Assembly: GCF_000499845.2 (NCBI RefSeq)
Contig: NC_023758.2
Span: 32,740,816 to 32,804,815 of the forward strand
From: Phaseolus vulgaris
Lineage: Eukaryota; Streptophyta; Magnoliopsida; Fabales; Fabaceae
Direction of reading: 5' to 3'
Length of the DNA: 64,000 nt
Shown here: in pieces, positions 49,201 to 62,143 of the stretch
Numbering within the stretch: the first letter of the stretch is position 1
Layout of the letters: each line of letters begins with the position of its first letter
Position numbers and translations under genes: made by a program
Notes under the pieces: generated by a model
Seen by the model: only the letters and a program-made list of their open reading frames with translations
Databases searched by the model: none
What the model was told of the DNA's origin: nothing

Positions 49201-49897
49201 AAAAATTTTCGTGTTAGACATCATTATGAAACTTGACATCTCAAATAACAATAATCATCTGCCATCACATGAAAAAAAAATATTATTAAAAGAAAGAAAG
49301 AAAATAGAAGAAATATGGGAGATTAAATCAAAACCATGTCTAAAAAATCTAAGAAAAACTACTTAAATTATATCTATTAATAAAGAATTATAAGAAAAGA
49401 TTATATGAAAATCTATTATACCAATGAAACTGTTCTTTATGAATAAACTCTAAGTTAACAAGTTTGTCAACAAATATATTCCTTTCACGCAAAATTGAAT
49501 ATATTTCATATTTTATATATATATAGATATATATAAAAGATTTTCTAATGTTAAAATCTATCATGAGAACCTCTAATAAGTTTGTTTTTCTTTTAAGAAT
49601 AACCTTTCCATCCTCTTTTCAAGATTAATGATAAATTTTCTTAATTTGTAATTTTATATAAATAATATATTTAAATATTTTATTGTTCAAATTATATAAA
49701 TAATATATTTTATATAACTTTATTGAAATTTATAATTTTATAGAACTTCATATATATATATATATATTTTATATAATTATATATGTATATAATTTTATAA
49801 TTTATATGGCACAAACAATATAATATATTTTTATATAAAATTTTATATACTACTAACTTTATATAGTTTCATAATTTTTATGACTTTATAATTCTAT
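46226..49897. other. Gene-poor DNA, probably old repeats
   Basis: 46600-48300 has a more even base composition and looks repeat-derived, including a degenerate GCTTGAGCGA motif cluster, but no coding domains. The remainder is AT-rich. Short minus frames at 47965-48150 and 48934-49119 have no recognised domain. Confidence 0.4.
47475..47727. repeat. Degenerate GCTTGAGCGA motif cluster
   Basis: GCTTGAGCGAAAA (47475), CTTGAGTGAGAA (about 47540), CTCGCTTAAGCGAAAA (about 47555), weaker TTGCTTAGTGAAAA copies, and CTTGCTTGAGCGAAA (about 47713). The core is the same as in the 5255-5357 palindromes, but mutated. Confidence 0.75.
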
Positions 49898-49905
49898 ATA
49901 ATTTA

Positions 49906-50748
49906 TACGGGTGGTAATGTGGGCTAACATCTCTCACATAAGCTAGTTTCGTGTTTGACCTGCAAAATGCAGGTCGGGTAGGCTAGTCCCGCGCAAGGAG
50001 TGCGAGTTCATTTCACTCGTCCATCCTGCATAAGAGGTAACATGTGGTCAAGCAGGCAAATTGGAATAAGAACTTTATTTTTTTTTCAAAAATTAAAATT
50101 TCATTAATTATTGAAAAAAAAAACTTATTTCTACTACTGAAAAATTAAAATTTTATCTGTATTTCAATTCATTCAATTAAGATAAAATTATAAATTCAAG
50201 TATGAGGGTTGTTAGAAGGCTCGATTAAAATTAATTTTTTGCATCTATTTTTTCCCTATATATGTATGAAAATATATAAAAGTATATTCTCAAAGTTTTA
50301 CTACAAAATATTTTAATGAAGGTGACTAAATTTTTAACTATCCTATTGAAATCTCTTCTTTATATTATGTTTTATTAACAAATTTTAAATATAAGATTTT
50401 ACTTAAAACTAAATTCATTATCACTCTTAATACTAACTCCTTATGATGATTAAACTAAAACATTCTTTTTTAGTACATTAAATTCAATATTTTTAAATAT
50501 AAAATAAACTAAAGGTCACACTACAATAATTGGTGAATGGGGTATGATTTTCTTTTTAAAAAAAATAAATAAATATTTTTTTATTTATGCGAACCATTGG
50601 GTCAACCCGTCGTCCCGTTGTTGACCTGCGCGGACTACGGGTTATGCAGAACGGATCAAAACGGGTTAGCAAACTTTATTAGTAAGCTCGCATCCGCACT
50701 TTTTGGTAACGGTATGTGGACCGGCCCGGCCCTGCATTACCGTCCCTA
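49906..50748. mobile_element. Non-autonomous hAT-type element, 843 bp
   Basis: The 14 bp terminal inverted repeats TACGGGTGGTAATG (49906-49919) and TAGGGACGGTAATG (reverse of 50748-50735) match at 11 positions. The 8 bp duplication ATAATTTA flanks exactly at 49898-49905 and 50749-50756, the hAT size. Subterminal GC-rich segments carry repeated CGGGT, GACCTGC and GGCCGG words, possible transposase binding sites. The middle is AT-rich with no transposase frame. Confidence 0.9.
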
Positions 50749-50900
50749 ATAATTTATGGAAAAAAAATATTTTTTACATATAAAAGATAAAATTATAATA
50801 AATTATTAAAAAATAACCAAAAATAATTTTATTTTTAATAATTTTTATAATTATATAATAAAATATTTTCAATCATTCAAGATAATAATAGTTTACTATA

Positions 50901-51015
50901 ACAATGGACTTTAGGCCTAACTCAACCCCATAAAACCGGCTCAATAGAGTGAGGTTTGCACCCACTTATATACTATGAAAGGCTCTCATCTTTAGTCGAT
51001 GTGGGATCTCCAACA
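50901..51015 (-). mobile_element. TRIM solo LTR, minus orientation
   Basis: On the minus strand it starts TGTTGGAGATCCCACATCG at 51015 and runs through CCGGTTTTATGGGGTTGAG to about 50901. No primer-binding site or second LTR lies beside it. The 3' end is slightly diverged and no clean 5 bp duplication was found. Confidence 0.85.
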
Positions 51016-51270
51016 GTTAGTAATAACAAAGTCTAAGTCGATCATGATAAGTTAGACCATTAGTTTGTTCATATTATATTATTTGAAAAAATGTAAACAT
51101 GTAACATTAAAGTAACTTAATCATTAAAATTTAAAACTTAGTTTGAATTATTAATTATAATGAAATAATTTAATATTTAAAAAAAATATTTTTTAAATTA
51201 TCTCTTTAGAAATATTAATTAATTTAAATTTTAAAAATTATTTACATGATTATGATTAAGTGTGGCTTTA

Positions 51271-51313
<43 letters not shown>

Positions 51314-53889
51314 TGTAAAACACAATTAAAAAAATTGAGAATTAAAACTTGTAACCTACCTGACCATGATAGACCAGCTCACCAACTTCATTCCCCGTGG
51401 GTCAAACTAATTCATTTTTTCACCTCTCATATAAAACTAAAACGACTGTTAAAAGATATAAAGCAAATTCTGTCTACATTTCCATATTTTTATCCTCAAT
51501 ATTTATATTATTTTAATTTCAATAATACCCTTCTAGATATGGTGAACAGTGTGATGTTTTATTCTTTATTTTTAAGTGGTCGCAGTGGTAAATGTCAAAT
51601 CCAAAATCTTCTCGTCAACATTTTCACATGCTACAATTGAAGAAATATTTTCTCAAACGTTACAATTGAAGAAAAATAGAAGTGTTATGGCTGAAAGAAA
51701 GACATGCGACTAGAAGGAAAGTATGAAGTTATGTTTTATTTAGGATTATTTAAATTTTTTAAAAAGTTGAAATCGACTTTTCACAATTAATACGGAGATG
51801 AAAGAAAAGGAACGTGAGGTGGAGGAATAATTTGCCAAAATATAAACATGTAAAAGATAAAAAAAAAAAAAAAAAAAAAGAAAGATAACCAAATATATAC
51901 ACATAAAAAAAGTTGCATGTTACTATTAATTGTTATATATTAATGGAATCAAGACTAGTAAAAACAACATAAACCAACACTACTATTCCACACTTTTTAT
52001 AATAAAAAAAATAAAAGTATAATTAAAAGAATCAATATAACTATTATTACAATGAAAAATAATTCTCCAAACATAGAAAAGTAAAACTGCAATAAAATAT
52101 GTAAAAAAATATTATGAATAGTTTCTTATAGATTATATAATCTAAAAAATTAATCAGAAAACATAACGATAAAATAGGTAAAAAGGATAAAAGTGTGTAC
52201 AAAAAACAATTTCTATTGTTAATATTTATATATTACATTTTAAAGATAAATGATCAGTAATTTAATTGGCTTGTTATTCTTGAATGTCTACCATGTCAGT
52301 CTTGTGTAAAAAAGATTGACCAAAACACGCAAAAGAAAAGTTGGATGTCAGTCACACAGTAAAATATAAGACTCGATTTTTTCTTTTACTTCTTTTTCAT
52401 TTCATTTTCTCCATATGTAGTCAACACCACAAGTTTTAGATATTTTCTTCTTAGATGATGTCATTCTTTGACTATATATAAAAGATTTATTTCTAATAAA
52501 GTGGTGGTCATATTTGTTTGTTTGATACGTGTAAACCAATCTCTTCCATTGTCATTTAATTGTACATTTATGTTTGTTATAAATTTAATTGTATTTCTTG
52601 TGTGTATTAATTGTTCTTCTATCTAATTTTCTATACTGGCATGTTTGGAAAAGGGAAAAAAAAGCGCGTTCTCATCTTTTACTTTTTCATATGCCAATGA
52701 GAGAAACACTTTGAAAAACTACTTTCTTCATTTGCATTCTTAGACAGACCAAATGGATTTATGACAGAAAGACAGGGAATGTGGTTGTGTTCATTTAGTG
52801 AAGACCAATTTAATGATTCTAAATGGTTTTTTGAGGATGCAATGTTGAAAGCTGGTCTATGAGAAGAGCTAAAAGACTCGACTTGATAGAAACTGTGGAA
52901 AGAAAAGGATGAACTACCATTTAGTTTTGTCACAAAATCTCATTGTCAATTACTGAATATTCGCAATTTAATTATCTAAGCCCAACTGATAACACAATCA
53001 ATAAAAAAAGAAATACCATAACCAAAAACATCAAGTTTGAGAAAAGATACATAAAAAGGATGAAAATAGAGATTTGAGATAACCAATAATTATGCCATGT
53101 TTGGACTAGTTCTAAATTTTCAGTTTTTGGTTTTCAAAGTCATTTAAAATACAGGAAGTGTTTGCCCGTCCACTACCCTCATACCTTACTTTATTTTGCA
53201 GGAAGTGAATTACCCTTGAGTGATTAGTGCACTCTTTCAAATTAAGGTTAGATTGTAATAAAGAATAATGATTATTTTGAAGCTGCTAAACTGACAATCA
53301 TTTTTATCACCCTTTAAGCTAAGAATATCTTTTATTATAAGTTCAAAGTTACTCATCAATGATCAATTTGCTGGTTGATTTCAATAGGCTTCCTCTACAG
53401 CATACATACAATGCATGCTTGGTTGCATTCAATAGAAACTACTTATAACTATGAATATCGCTATGACATTTGGAAACAATGCAGAAAGGATAGAAAGCCA
53501 ACAACCACCAATTACCAATGAGAGATTCAAAATTTTGTTTGCTTCCATCGTTTTCTTTAGATTGCTTCAGTTATAATTATCACGGAGGAGAAAAACAAGA
53601 GCAGAAAAACAGGCACAGGCACAACATTATCGATATGGAGTAACTCGGAAAATTTACTAGTAGTAACACTGCTACAACTTTCAAAGACTTGAACTCCCAA
53701 TATAACAAAATGAGATGTTCTTTTCGAAGGTTTATGCTTCCAAAAATGTTAAGCACCATCTCAAAGTTGTTCAAGTCAGAGTGAATAGATACATTAGAGC
53801 TTAGAAAATCATGAGTAAAAATGCATGGCATAACAACAAAGCCTTCTTTCCATGGTAAACACGCCAGTGATACAAATGCTGCCATCAAA
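51016..53889. other. Intergenic DNA downstream of the RINGv gene
   Basis: Contains an (AT)n tract at 51274-51308 and a 21 bp poly(A) at 51859-51879. No gene recognised. The segment next to 53889 should hold the 3' UTR of the RINGv gene; the 102-codon frame at 53580-53888 lies after its stop codon and is not called. Confidence 0.5.
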
Positions 53890-55978
53890 CTACACTTGTT
53901 CCTGGTGTGTGTTCATTGTTGGTCCTTGTGCTATGGCAAACTGCAGACCCCTACGTTGTTCAGATTGTAGAACAAAAGCAACTTGAGTTGCTGCTAGTGC
54001 TGCAGCCTCCTGTTTCACCATAACATGAAAACAATGAGACTTTCCTAGAACACAACAACTAATTCATCTGCATGCTTTACAGTTTCTCAGCAACATGACC
54101 AAGAGATATGAGCAAAATGGAAGCCCAAAAGCATATTGAAAACAAATACCAACACTAAATTAGAAAAATAGAAACAAAGATGAGTCAGAATTGGGACTGA
54201 AACTTACTTGTCTTTGTCGCCGGCGTTGCAGAATACTGATTGCCCAGGCCATGATATAGCAAGGTAAAAGAAAACCAGCAGCTCGAAGCAAGAAAAGCTG
54301 CAGAAAATGGTCATTTAATAAGTTACCGTGGACAACATATTTAGGGCAATACAATTTCTGTATGAAATGAACCACTTATACAAAATGAACTAAAGTTACT
54401 CACAGAGAAAAAAGTAGAAGGATCATCTTCAGCATCAGCATCCGTGACAGAAAGTGCATGCCTCAAAAGTAATAGGGCCATTAACTGAATCAAATAGAAT
54501 GGATTGGATTAAAATTATGTCCAACTATTAGCATACTATTAGCATAATCAATTATGAATATAAACCCTAAAGATCATACCAAAGAAATATTGATTTCCTT
54601 AATCTTCCAAACAAATATAACAAAAGATTATACTACTTGCGTAGTCAATGTGCATCAAGAACCCAAAGATAATTAGCAAGTACAATGGATTTCCTTAAAA
54701 TTCCGAACAAAAATGCCTAAAGGTTTATACTTCTGGGGCTCTAATATCAATTCGTTAAAAAGGATTTCAAGATTAATGTGTCTTACAATCAGAGCAACTG
54801 AACGACAAAATGCAGCTCCACTGGCATTTGAAGCAGCATATCCATCATATTCAGCTTCCAAGAATTGACGTTCTGCCTCTGCAATTGCCAAGAGGCGGGG
54901 GTCACGCAAATCCAATGGCATGCCAGAGATTGTCCAGCCTCCACTGCAAAAATGATCATAATTCACAAGTGAGAAGAGTTTGAAACACAAAAATGGATCG
55001 TTTATACACAAAACCAAAAAACTTAGAGACTTCCAAAGAAGAAACTTTAAGCTTACCCTATATCAATCGTAGTTTCTTCAGGCGGAGGACGAGGTGGTGG
55101 TGCAGTATAACCAGGTTCATACGACTGAGAATTACATGAACAAAATTGAAACAAACTCAGTACACACACACAGATCAATCCAGAGACACCATAGCACAAA
55201 AGTATTCTTCAATAAAGGTTACCAGTTAAAATAACGCATGAGCATTACCATAATTTAACCACCATACAAAAATTGGAAAGGCAAAGTTCCCCTAGATGAG
55301 AAAATCGCATGTAAAAGAATCATACCTTGTGACAAATCTCACAAATTATGTCTCCTTTCTCATTACACCAATGCTGCACGCACTTTCTATGAGCATACTG
55401 CGGAAAAAATCCCAACGGATATCAAATTATCGAGAGAAAGACAGAAACGAAAGCGTACATAATACAAAAGAAACCAATGATGCCACACAAACAACATTGT
55501 TCCCCATTATTCTTCGCATCCACGGAACCAATTACTTGCCAAACAGATTCATAATACATATGGCCACCATGAAAATTGCTCTGACCTCTCAATAGTAAAA
55601 AGACCCAATTGGATCATCATAGCTTCATAATCATAATAACATTGTTTGTTTCATAAAAAGACGTTAATTTTAAAAAAAATTATTAATCGGAATCCGTGTG
55701 CGTACCTTAAGACTACCGCTGCAGGAGCAGGGCGTTTCTAAATTGTTGATGCTATCCTCCTCTTGGCAAATGCGACACTCCGCCAAGGGCAGCAGCAGCG
55801 AGTCCTCGTCGTCGCTGTCGTCCTGGGCCACCGAAGCGGGGCCGGAGGGGCCTGCCGCAGCCTCATCGACGGGGGTCGAGGGCTCGGGGGAGGGCTGGAC
55901 CGGGTGCTGGGCCAGCGGCTCCACCACCGGCACGGGCCGTACCAGACGGTCCACGAACAGCACCAGATGATCGCTCAT
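53890..55978 (-). CDS. RING-variant (RINGv/MARCH-like) membrane E3 ubiquitin ligase
   Basis: Seven coding exons: 55978-55706, 55397-55326, 55124-55057, 54943-54787, 54484-54404, 54297-54208, 54009-53890. All introns are GT-AG and phases join without a break to give 286 aa. The start is the ATG of MSDHLVLFVDRL at 55978; an upstream in-frame ATG would add a poly-Lys leader from poly(A) sequence and is unlikely. Residues 68-113 form a C4HC3 RINGv: C68, C71, C84, C86, H94, C97, C110, C113, with W101 between. Exons 3-7 match the plant DUF3675 region: WTISGMPLDLRDPRLLAIAE, then two hydrophobic segments (about 183-203 and 218-241) and a basic QRRRQRQ. The family transfers ubiquitin to membrane proteins by recruiting E2 enzymes. 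Exon 1 is much more GC-rich than the flanks and encodes a Pro/Ala-rich, acidic N-terminus. Confidence 0.94.
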
Positions 55979-56290
55979 TGATCCTTTTTTTTTATTTTTT
56001 TTCAAAATTTAAAAAAAAAAATCAAAAAAAAAAAGGGAGAGAAAGGAGAAGTGGAACGGGTTCGAGAAAAACCCCGGGATCGCGAAGTGAATCGGCGGAT
56101 CCCGAGTAAATGAGGGTATCTGAGACTCGCCGGAGAAAAAGGAGAATTTGTAAGAAATAGAGAGAGAGGGTTGAGCGAGAAAGGGGGAAGAGAGAGAGAG
56201 TGTGTGCGTGTGTTAAATGGCGTTGGGCGAATATACAGGGAAGGGGGTGTTGCTCATGGTCTTAGCTTTCTCTCTTGCCATTTTTTAATA
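55979..56290 (-). promoter_or_regulatory. 5' UTR/promoter of the RINGv gene with GA/GT repeats
   Basis: Immediately upstream are poly(A)/(T) runs (55984-56033) and a GA-rich tract ending in GT repeats at about 56159-56212, which is CT-rich on the transcribed strand, a common plant core-promoter/leader feature. No TATA box was identified. Confidence 0.5.
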
Positions 56291-58791
56291 TTTGCAAGTT
56301 TGGAACATTGAAAAGACCATTATGGTCTTTTTGAAAAAGATGAGGAAATTGTGTTATCGTTGGCGTCTTGCGTTGCCGCGTAAACGACCCGTTCTCCCGG
56401 ATCGGGTTCGGGACCAACCACACCGGACATCTTAGGACTTTTCAACCTTCTTCTCTCTTTAAGCTCTTCAAAATTTGTAATATTTATATAAATTAATAAA
56501 TAAAATTAAAAAATATATAAAATATTTATAGTTTAATATATATATATATACATATATAAATTAATTTTATCTCGTGAATAAATTAATTTTAAATAAAATT
56601 ATTTAAAAACTAATCTTGGTCCTACCTTCATGTTTAGTTGAAGACAGCTAAACAAACTTTTTTTTTCTTCCATTTTTTGTTATCTTTTTAGTCTTTGCTG
56701 TCTAATTATTGGATTGGGCATTTTGTTTTTGGAAATTTTATTTTATGATTTTTATCTTTTGATTTAGAATTATTCATTGAATGTTACTGTAAATAGCCGT
56801 TACCATGGTCGGGTATTTTTGTTGTCTTCAACAAATTAATTATTTTTTAAAAATGAGCACAGCCATATTTTATCGTTTTTTTTTACATAATAAATTGTAG
56901 ATAAGATTTTAATAACTTTAATTTCAAAGAAACTTCAATTAAAAATTAATATTAATATTTAAATTATGAGACCATTAGAAAAAAATTAAATAAATAATAT
57001 TACAAAGTTTGATTTTGAATTTAACACTCAAAATCTTTTAGTCACAGTTAACATAAGAGAGCTTTACTAAAATAATTTTTTTCTTAAAAAGGCTAAAACG
57101 ATTTTATAAGAAAGAATATTTTCTTTCACTAACTGTCATTTTATATGTTCTTATTTTCTACCCAGACAAAAACATGCACTTCTCAGTTTTCGTATTATTT
57201 TCTATGGGTAGGGTAGAGTGTATGGAAAGACAATTTAACATTCAAGTCATCAAAGAATATTAATTGTGTAATAAGTGTGTAATTAATGAATAATGTTTAT
57301 TTGAAAATGTCAATATATTTATAATATTTTAATATTATTTCTATATTTAGATCAACTTGATCCAAGAGTCTTAATACATCATTAGCGTGTGCTATTAGGC
57401 ATGTAATGTCATTGTCGGAAGATCGTGTAAGGTGACTAACAGTATTTTAATGTCAAATAGTACATTAAACACCCCCAAAAAAAATCTGGAGGAGAATATC
57501 AAGAGGCTTATGAAACAAAAATTATATCTTTGATCCAGATTTTCTCAATTATACACGAGAGCTTATAAGTTGTGAAAAACATTTGAGTAAAATGTTGATC
57601 TTTGAAAGAAAATTTTCATATTTTTTGTTGATATCTTTTTATATATAAAGATATACTGAGGTTTGAGGAGTTACTAGTGATGAAGAGTTGTGAGAAGATG
57701 TAAGAGAGGTTACAATAATTGTTAGTTGTGTCAAATGACTCATTGAAAAGACTTAACAGTTTTTTTTGTTATAATATTAGGATATGACAATAGTTTTCAT
57801 TTTACGATCATACAATCAAGGAGATATAACGAGTTACGATTATAATGATTCACATGAGTCCTTCTTGTGGGACCTCTTGTTCGTAACTTGTAATCCATTT
57901 CAGGTTAATATGTTTGCTTGTAATTAAGAACCAGAGTGAACTTTGTAAATATTGAAGAAGTTGAACAACACTTGAGAGAGAGAATAATAAATTGTGTGGA
58001 AAAGAAAGAAATAAGGATTTTCCAAATGAAATTAAACTAAGGGAAAGAGAGAATAATGAAGATGAATTTGTTATGTTACCTATTAAACTATGAGTATGTT
58101 AGTAATTTAAAACATCGACATATATAAGGATGTGGATGTGTATAGGAACGACTTGAGGGGACGAGGTGAATATGTGCATCATCATTACTATACCTAATTT
58201 AAAAATCAGATATTACCCATACTCATGCTCATACCTCGTCATTATGAAGATTTTTTGTTAAAATCGGGACAAATTGATCCAATACATCCGAGAATGTGTT
58301 TATTTATCATTCGTATTGCCTTACCTAGTTTTTCCCTTAACTTTTCTTTGGCTTTGACTTACACGTTTGGTTGGGATTCACATTGGGCTTCCATGCCTTG
58401 ATTGGCTTCTAAATAGTCTTTGCTTTTCAACCCTCCAATATTCACCCTTGTTAGCTTATTGGACTTAATAGATCCAAATACAAAATTATTGTTTGCATCT
58501 ATTTTACACATAAAAGTAAATTCTTATTTCTAAAATTAAATGCAAATAAACTTTATTCTACAAACATTTCTTTATTTAAGACTCTTTATTCACACACTCA
58601 TCAAAAGGTCACAAACAAAACCATGGATGTTTGGAGAGCTTACATTGTCAATTCAAATTTCGGATTGGATCAAATATTAGTCTCTAATTGTACATATTTA
58701 AAAAGCCCTCAAGGAAGAAAGAGTCTGACTTGTGCAGGTGTTATTTGTTAATATCATTTGTATTATGTTAAAGTAGCAAATTAATATTTTT
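56291..58791. other. Intergenic DNA
   Basis: AT-rich; a brief GC-rich island at 56360-56435 (CCCGGATCGGGTTCGGGACC) belongs to the upstream region of the RINGv gene. No coding sequence recognised. Confidence 0.5.
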
Positions 58792-60240
58792 CACTACAAA
58801 AAAAAAACATTTTTAGCGACCACAAAAATTGGTTGCTAAGTACATTTGCGACCGAAATAACTACCAAATAAATATGGAAGCGAAAATCCTAGTCACAAAG
58901 CATTTAAAGATCGAATGATAAATTGGTCGCAATTTTGCAACTAAAATTTTGATTGCTATTCCGTCGCAGAAAGTTTGCTCACCAAAATTTCAAGGCCAAA
59001 TTAGTGACCAATTGTTGATGGGAATTCAGTTTCTAAATTTGTCGCTGAAGTATAAAGTGATAACAAACATTATTTTTTATCGCTAATAGATTGAAATAAT
59101 TAATTAAAACTAAATAAGTTGTGGTGGCTAATTCGCTGGCCAAATTGGAGACCTGGAGGCTAAATTGGAGACCTGGAGGCTATTCGATGGCTTATCCTTG
59201 ACATCTTTTGTCATTTGTTCAACATTTAGCTTTTGAATAGTCTCATGCATTTCTCCTATTTGATGGACTACTGGAGCTTCGCTTGTAGCAGAGTGAGCAC
59301 TTGTAGAACTATTAAATGTTTTGCTCGATACAACAAGTCCATATACATTCCCTTTTTTATTTCCACCTCCAACGACATAAATGTATATTTCATTATCATC
59401 AATGGAGGCAACATGAGAGTTTTGCAAAGATGAGCCTTCAAGCATCTACTGTTCTTGGGCTTTTTCTCGATGTTGCTTATATTTCTCCTGAAAATGGAAT
59501 CAAGTTGATTATTGAGAAGAAAACATATAGTAAAAATTAAATTATAAATTAAAGTTTAAACATACCGCAAGGTTGCAAGTCTTGTCATTGACCCATTCTC
59601 CAATCTTCAATTTCTTCGTTCTCTCCACAACCTCTCAAGAAGTTGGTTGTCGTTCAAACTCCTTAACCTACATAAAATTAATGAAAATATATAATTGAAT
59701 AACTAAGTCTAATATATTGTAATTAAATTAAATATAAAAAAAAATAATATTACCATTTTCTCAAAGTGAGCTGCTATAGATGTGAAACCACCACGGTAGG
59801 TTGAGGCTCTCTTCTCAACAACCCGATTTGCCTTGGCAATGACACTCTTATTTTGGAATTTTGTAGAACTCATGTCCCCTTATCTTGATCATGTGCCTAA
59901 CTTTATTCATAGTATTTTTAAAGAATGAGAGTCTTTTGTATCAAAAATGGATCTAATGAGTTGGTCTTGTTCTGGATCCCACCTATACTCTTTCTGCATG
60001 AAAAATCAATTAGAAAACAAACATTGTAGAATATTAAATAACATTTTAAACGTAATCATAACTCAAATTTCCTTAAACTCTCCAAATCATCTATCTCTGA
60101 GCTCAAAACGAACCTTCCTCCATGCAGGATTGGGTTCATCATATTTTTGCTTGATGATTTGTGAGATCACATTGGAAGGTTCATTTTCTGGTGTTCTATT
60201 CCCAAGTATGTTGGTGAGAACACAAGAACATTAGTGTTTT
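58792..60240 (-). mobile_element. CACTA (En/Spm) transposon remnant
   Basis: A CACTACAAAAAAAAAACATT terminus at 58792 is followed by subterminal GCGACC/TTAGCGACC words repeated in both orientations (to about 59060), typical of CACTA ends. TNPA-like transposase exons then follow on the minus strand. The opposite terminus (GTAGTG) was not found, so the element is truncated on the right and its limit is approximate. Confidence 0.75.
59128..60200 (-). pseudogene. TNPA-like (Ptta/En/Spm, Transposase_24) relic
   Basis: Pieces in minus-strand order: NVISQIIKQKYDEPNPAWRK with VRFELRDR (60175-60090), KEYRWDPEQDQLIRSIFDTK (59995-59935), KVRHMIKIRGHEFYKIPK (59900-59860, shifted frame), VIAKANRVVEKRASTYRGGF (59850-59790), VVERTKKLKIGEWVNDKTCN (59640-59575), EKYKQHREKAQEQ (59495-59455), then the 59445-59128 frame ending in SPIWPAN. 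The last contains the IDDNEIYIYVVGGGNKKGNV block usual for the C-terminal part. Introns are plausible between pieces, but in-frame stops (for example after RFELRDR and AQEQ) show it is broken. Confidence 0.78.
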
Positions 60241-62143
60241 TTATGAAATATACTCAATTCATAACTACTGAAAAAAAAAACTCTGAAGAAAATGCCTAAT
60301 TGTAAAAACATGAAAACAATTGGTGAAGGGGACCTTCTTTTGCCAAAAGTCACAAAATCATTACACATAAAGGCCAACTACCAAATTTCAAATATGAAAG
60401 TCATAACATTTTCCTAACTTACTTTTATTAAGTGGAACCTTCAGATTTTTCTCATACGAGACAAATGCAACTTGGAAATTTTAGTGAACATTTTGAAGAT
60501 CGCAATAATCCACCAAACACACAATTAACCTGAGAATCGAGAGAAAATCGCAATGTCCTAAATCCAAATGGACTCTTAGTGTTTCACATAGGATAGTTGC
60601 ACCTAGTTTATAGCACATAAAATATGAATTATATTCAAAGTGTTTGAGTTTTACAAAGAGCAACAAACATTTGCCAATACCAACTTGTCTTTCTAAACAT
60701 TTCACATTACTTTTGGGAGGAAACATGTCAATAGACCTCCTACCTCCTTCGCCACCTATTTTCACACTTTCTCTTGTGCATGAACAAGTAAGTAATGGAA
60801 ACAAACAAAACATAAAAATGATAATTAATTCATAATAAAAATTTAAAATTTTCTCTCTTACTTTTTAAGTGTTAAATTATTTTAAAGTGTTTTTGTTATT
60901 TCTTTTTAATTGTAAAATTAAAAATAAAATTAATTACTTTTTCATTATTTATATTTTTCAATTAATTAATTTATAAATGTGATAAAAAAAATAAAGTAGA
61001 AAATTTATTATATTTTATTGAAGTTAAAAAATTTTATTATATTTTTTCTTAAAAAAAACTCTTAAAAAAGTAACAGAATGAGTACGAGAGGAATAACGTA
61101 ACTTTAACGGTTATTAAATTTGTGACGATTTAACTTGTTAACTTATTTTTGTAATAATCTATAGTTTTTTTATCAGCACAATAAAAATTCCAAATATATC
61201 ACGTCACTTCGAAAATATGTTTAAATACAATAATATTATGAGATCAGTTTCATTAAAAGTTAAGAATGAGAAGTTGACCTTGCTGGTGGAGATTTGAATA
61301 GGTTTTAAATAAACTATATATTTGATTCAGAAAATTTTTAAATTAAAAATTTAATAATTAGAATATCTCGAAAATGAGAATTATAACAGTTTAATTCAAT
61401 TAATAATATTAAATTTTAATTAATGAACACTGCAAGACTTATTTTACCAAAACGCTCGTAGACTTAAATAGTTTAACCGGTGACTTGTATAAACTTAATC
61501 ACACCTAATTCCAATCTTTTTCACCACCATTGATCTCTTTCATTAAAAATTTGCTCCATTAGAGTACACAATTTAAATTTATGTGACTTTTCAATTTGTT
61601 TCACAAGAATGCTAAAATAAAATAAAATTATTAAATTATTATTTTAATCTAAAATAAGAAATGACTTCCAACTCAGTACTTGTGCATTTTGACACGTAAC
61701 TCTATATTATAAAGAAAAGAAAAAAAATCTCATTATCCAAAGGCAATTTTCTTTATTGGCCCACTTACATCCATGGAAATCGCTAGTGATACTTCCCCAC
61801 CACCAGTATAATATTGGAAGCAAATGAAGTCTTACATATTTGGAGAGCGAAAATGAAAATAATAACAACATAACAATAAATTTTGATTAATACTCAGTGC
61901 TTTTAAAAACAATTTTTTCATGGTTCTCAGCTGCATAATCTACCTCAACTTGGTATTCAATATTATAAAGGTTTAGTTGCCTGACCAAGTCATGCATGGA
62001 CTAAAGCACACTTACAATTGAAGAGCATGGACTAGAATTAATTGCTATGAGAGAAACTATAATGCAAACAAATGCAAATATCATATCAGCAACAGACATG
62101 AAGGGGAAGGTGCACTTGACACACCAAGTGGTTCCTAGAAGTG
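60241..62143. other. Intergenic DNA 3' of the RNase T2 gene
   Basis: A 110-codon minus frame (60481-60813) has no recognised domain and may be part of the CACTA remnant. The rest is AT-rich; the part next to 62143 should include the RNase 3' UTR. Confidence 0.45.

Noticed and set aside
55698..55981. Two plus-strand frames over RINGv exon 1
   Set aside because: Antisense readings of a GC-rich exon with Ser/Gly-rich low-complexity products. The minus frame continues through a complete RINGv domain.
60481..60813. 110-codon minus-strand ORF near the CACTA remnant
   Set aside because: Could be part of the transposon, but nothing in it matches a known domain by eye, so it was not called.
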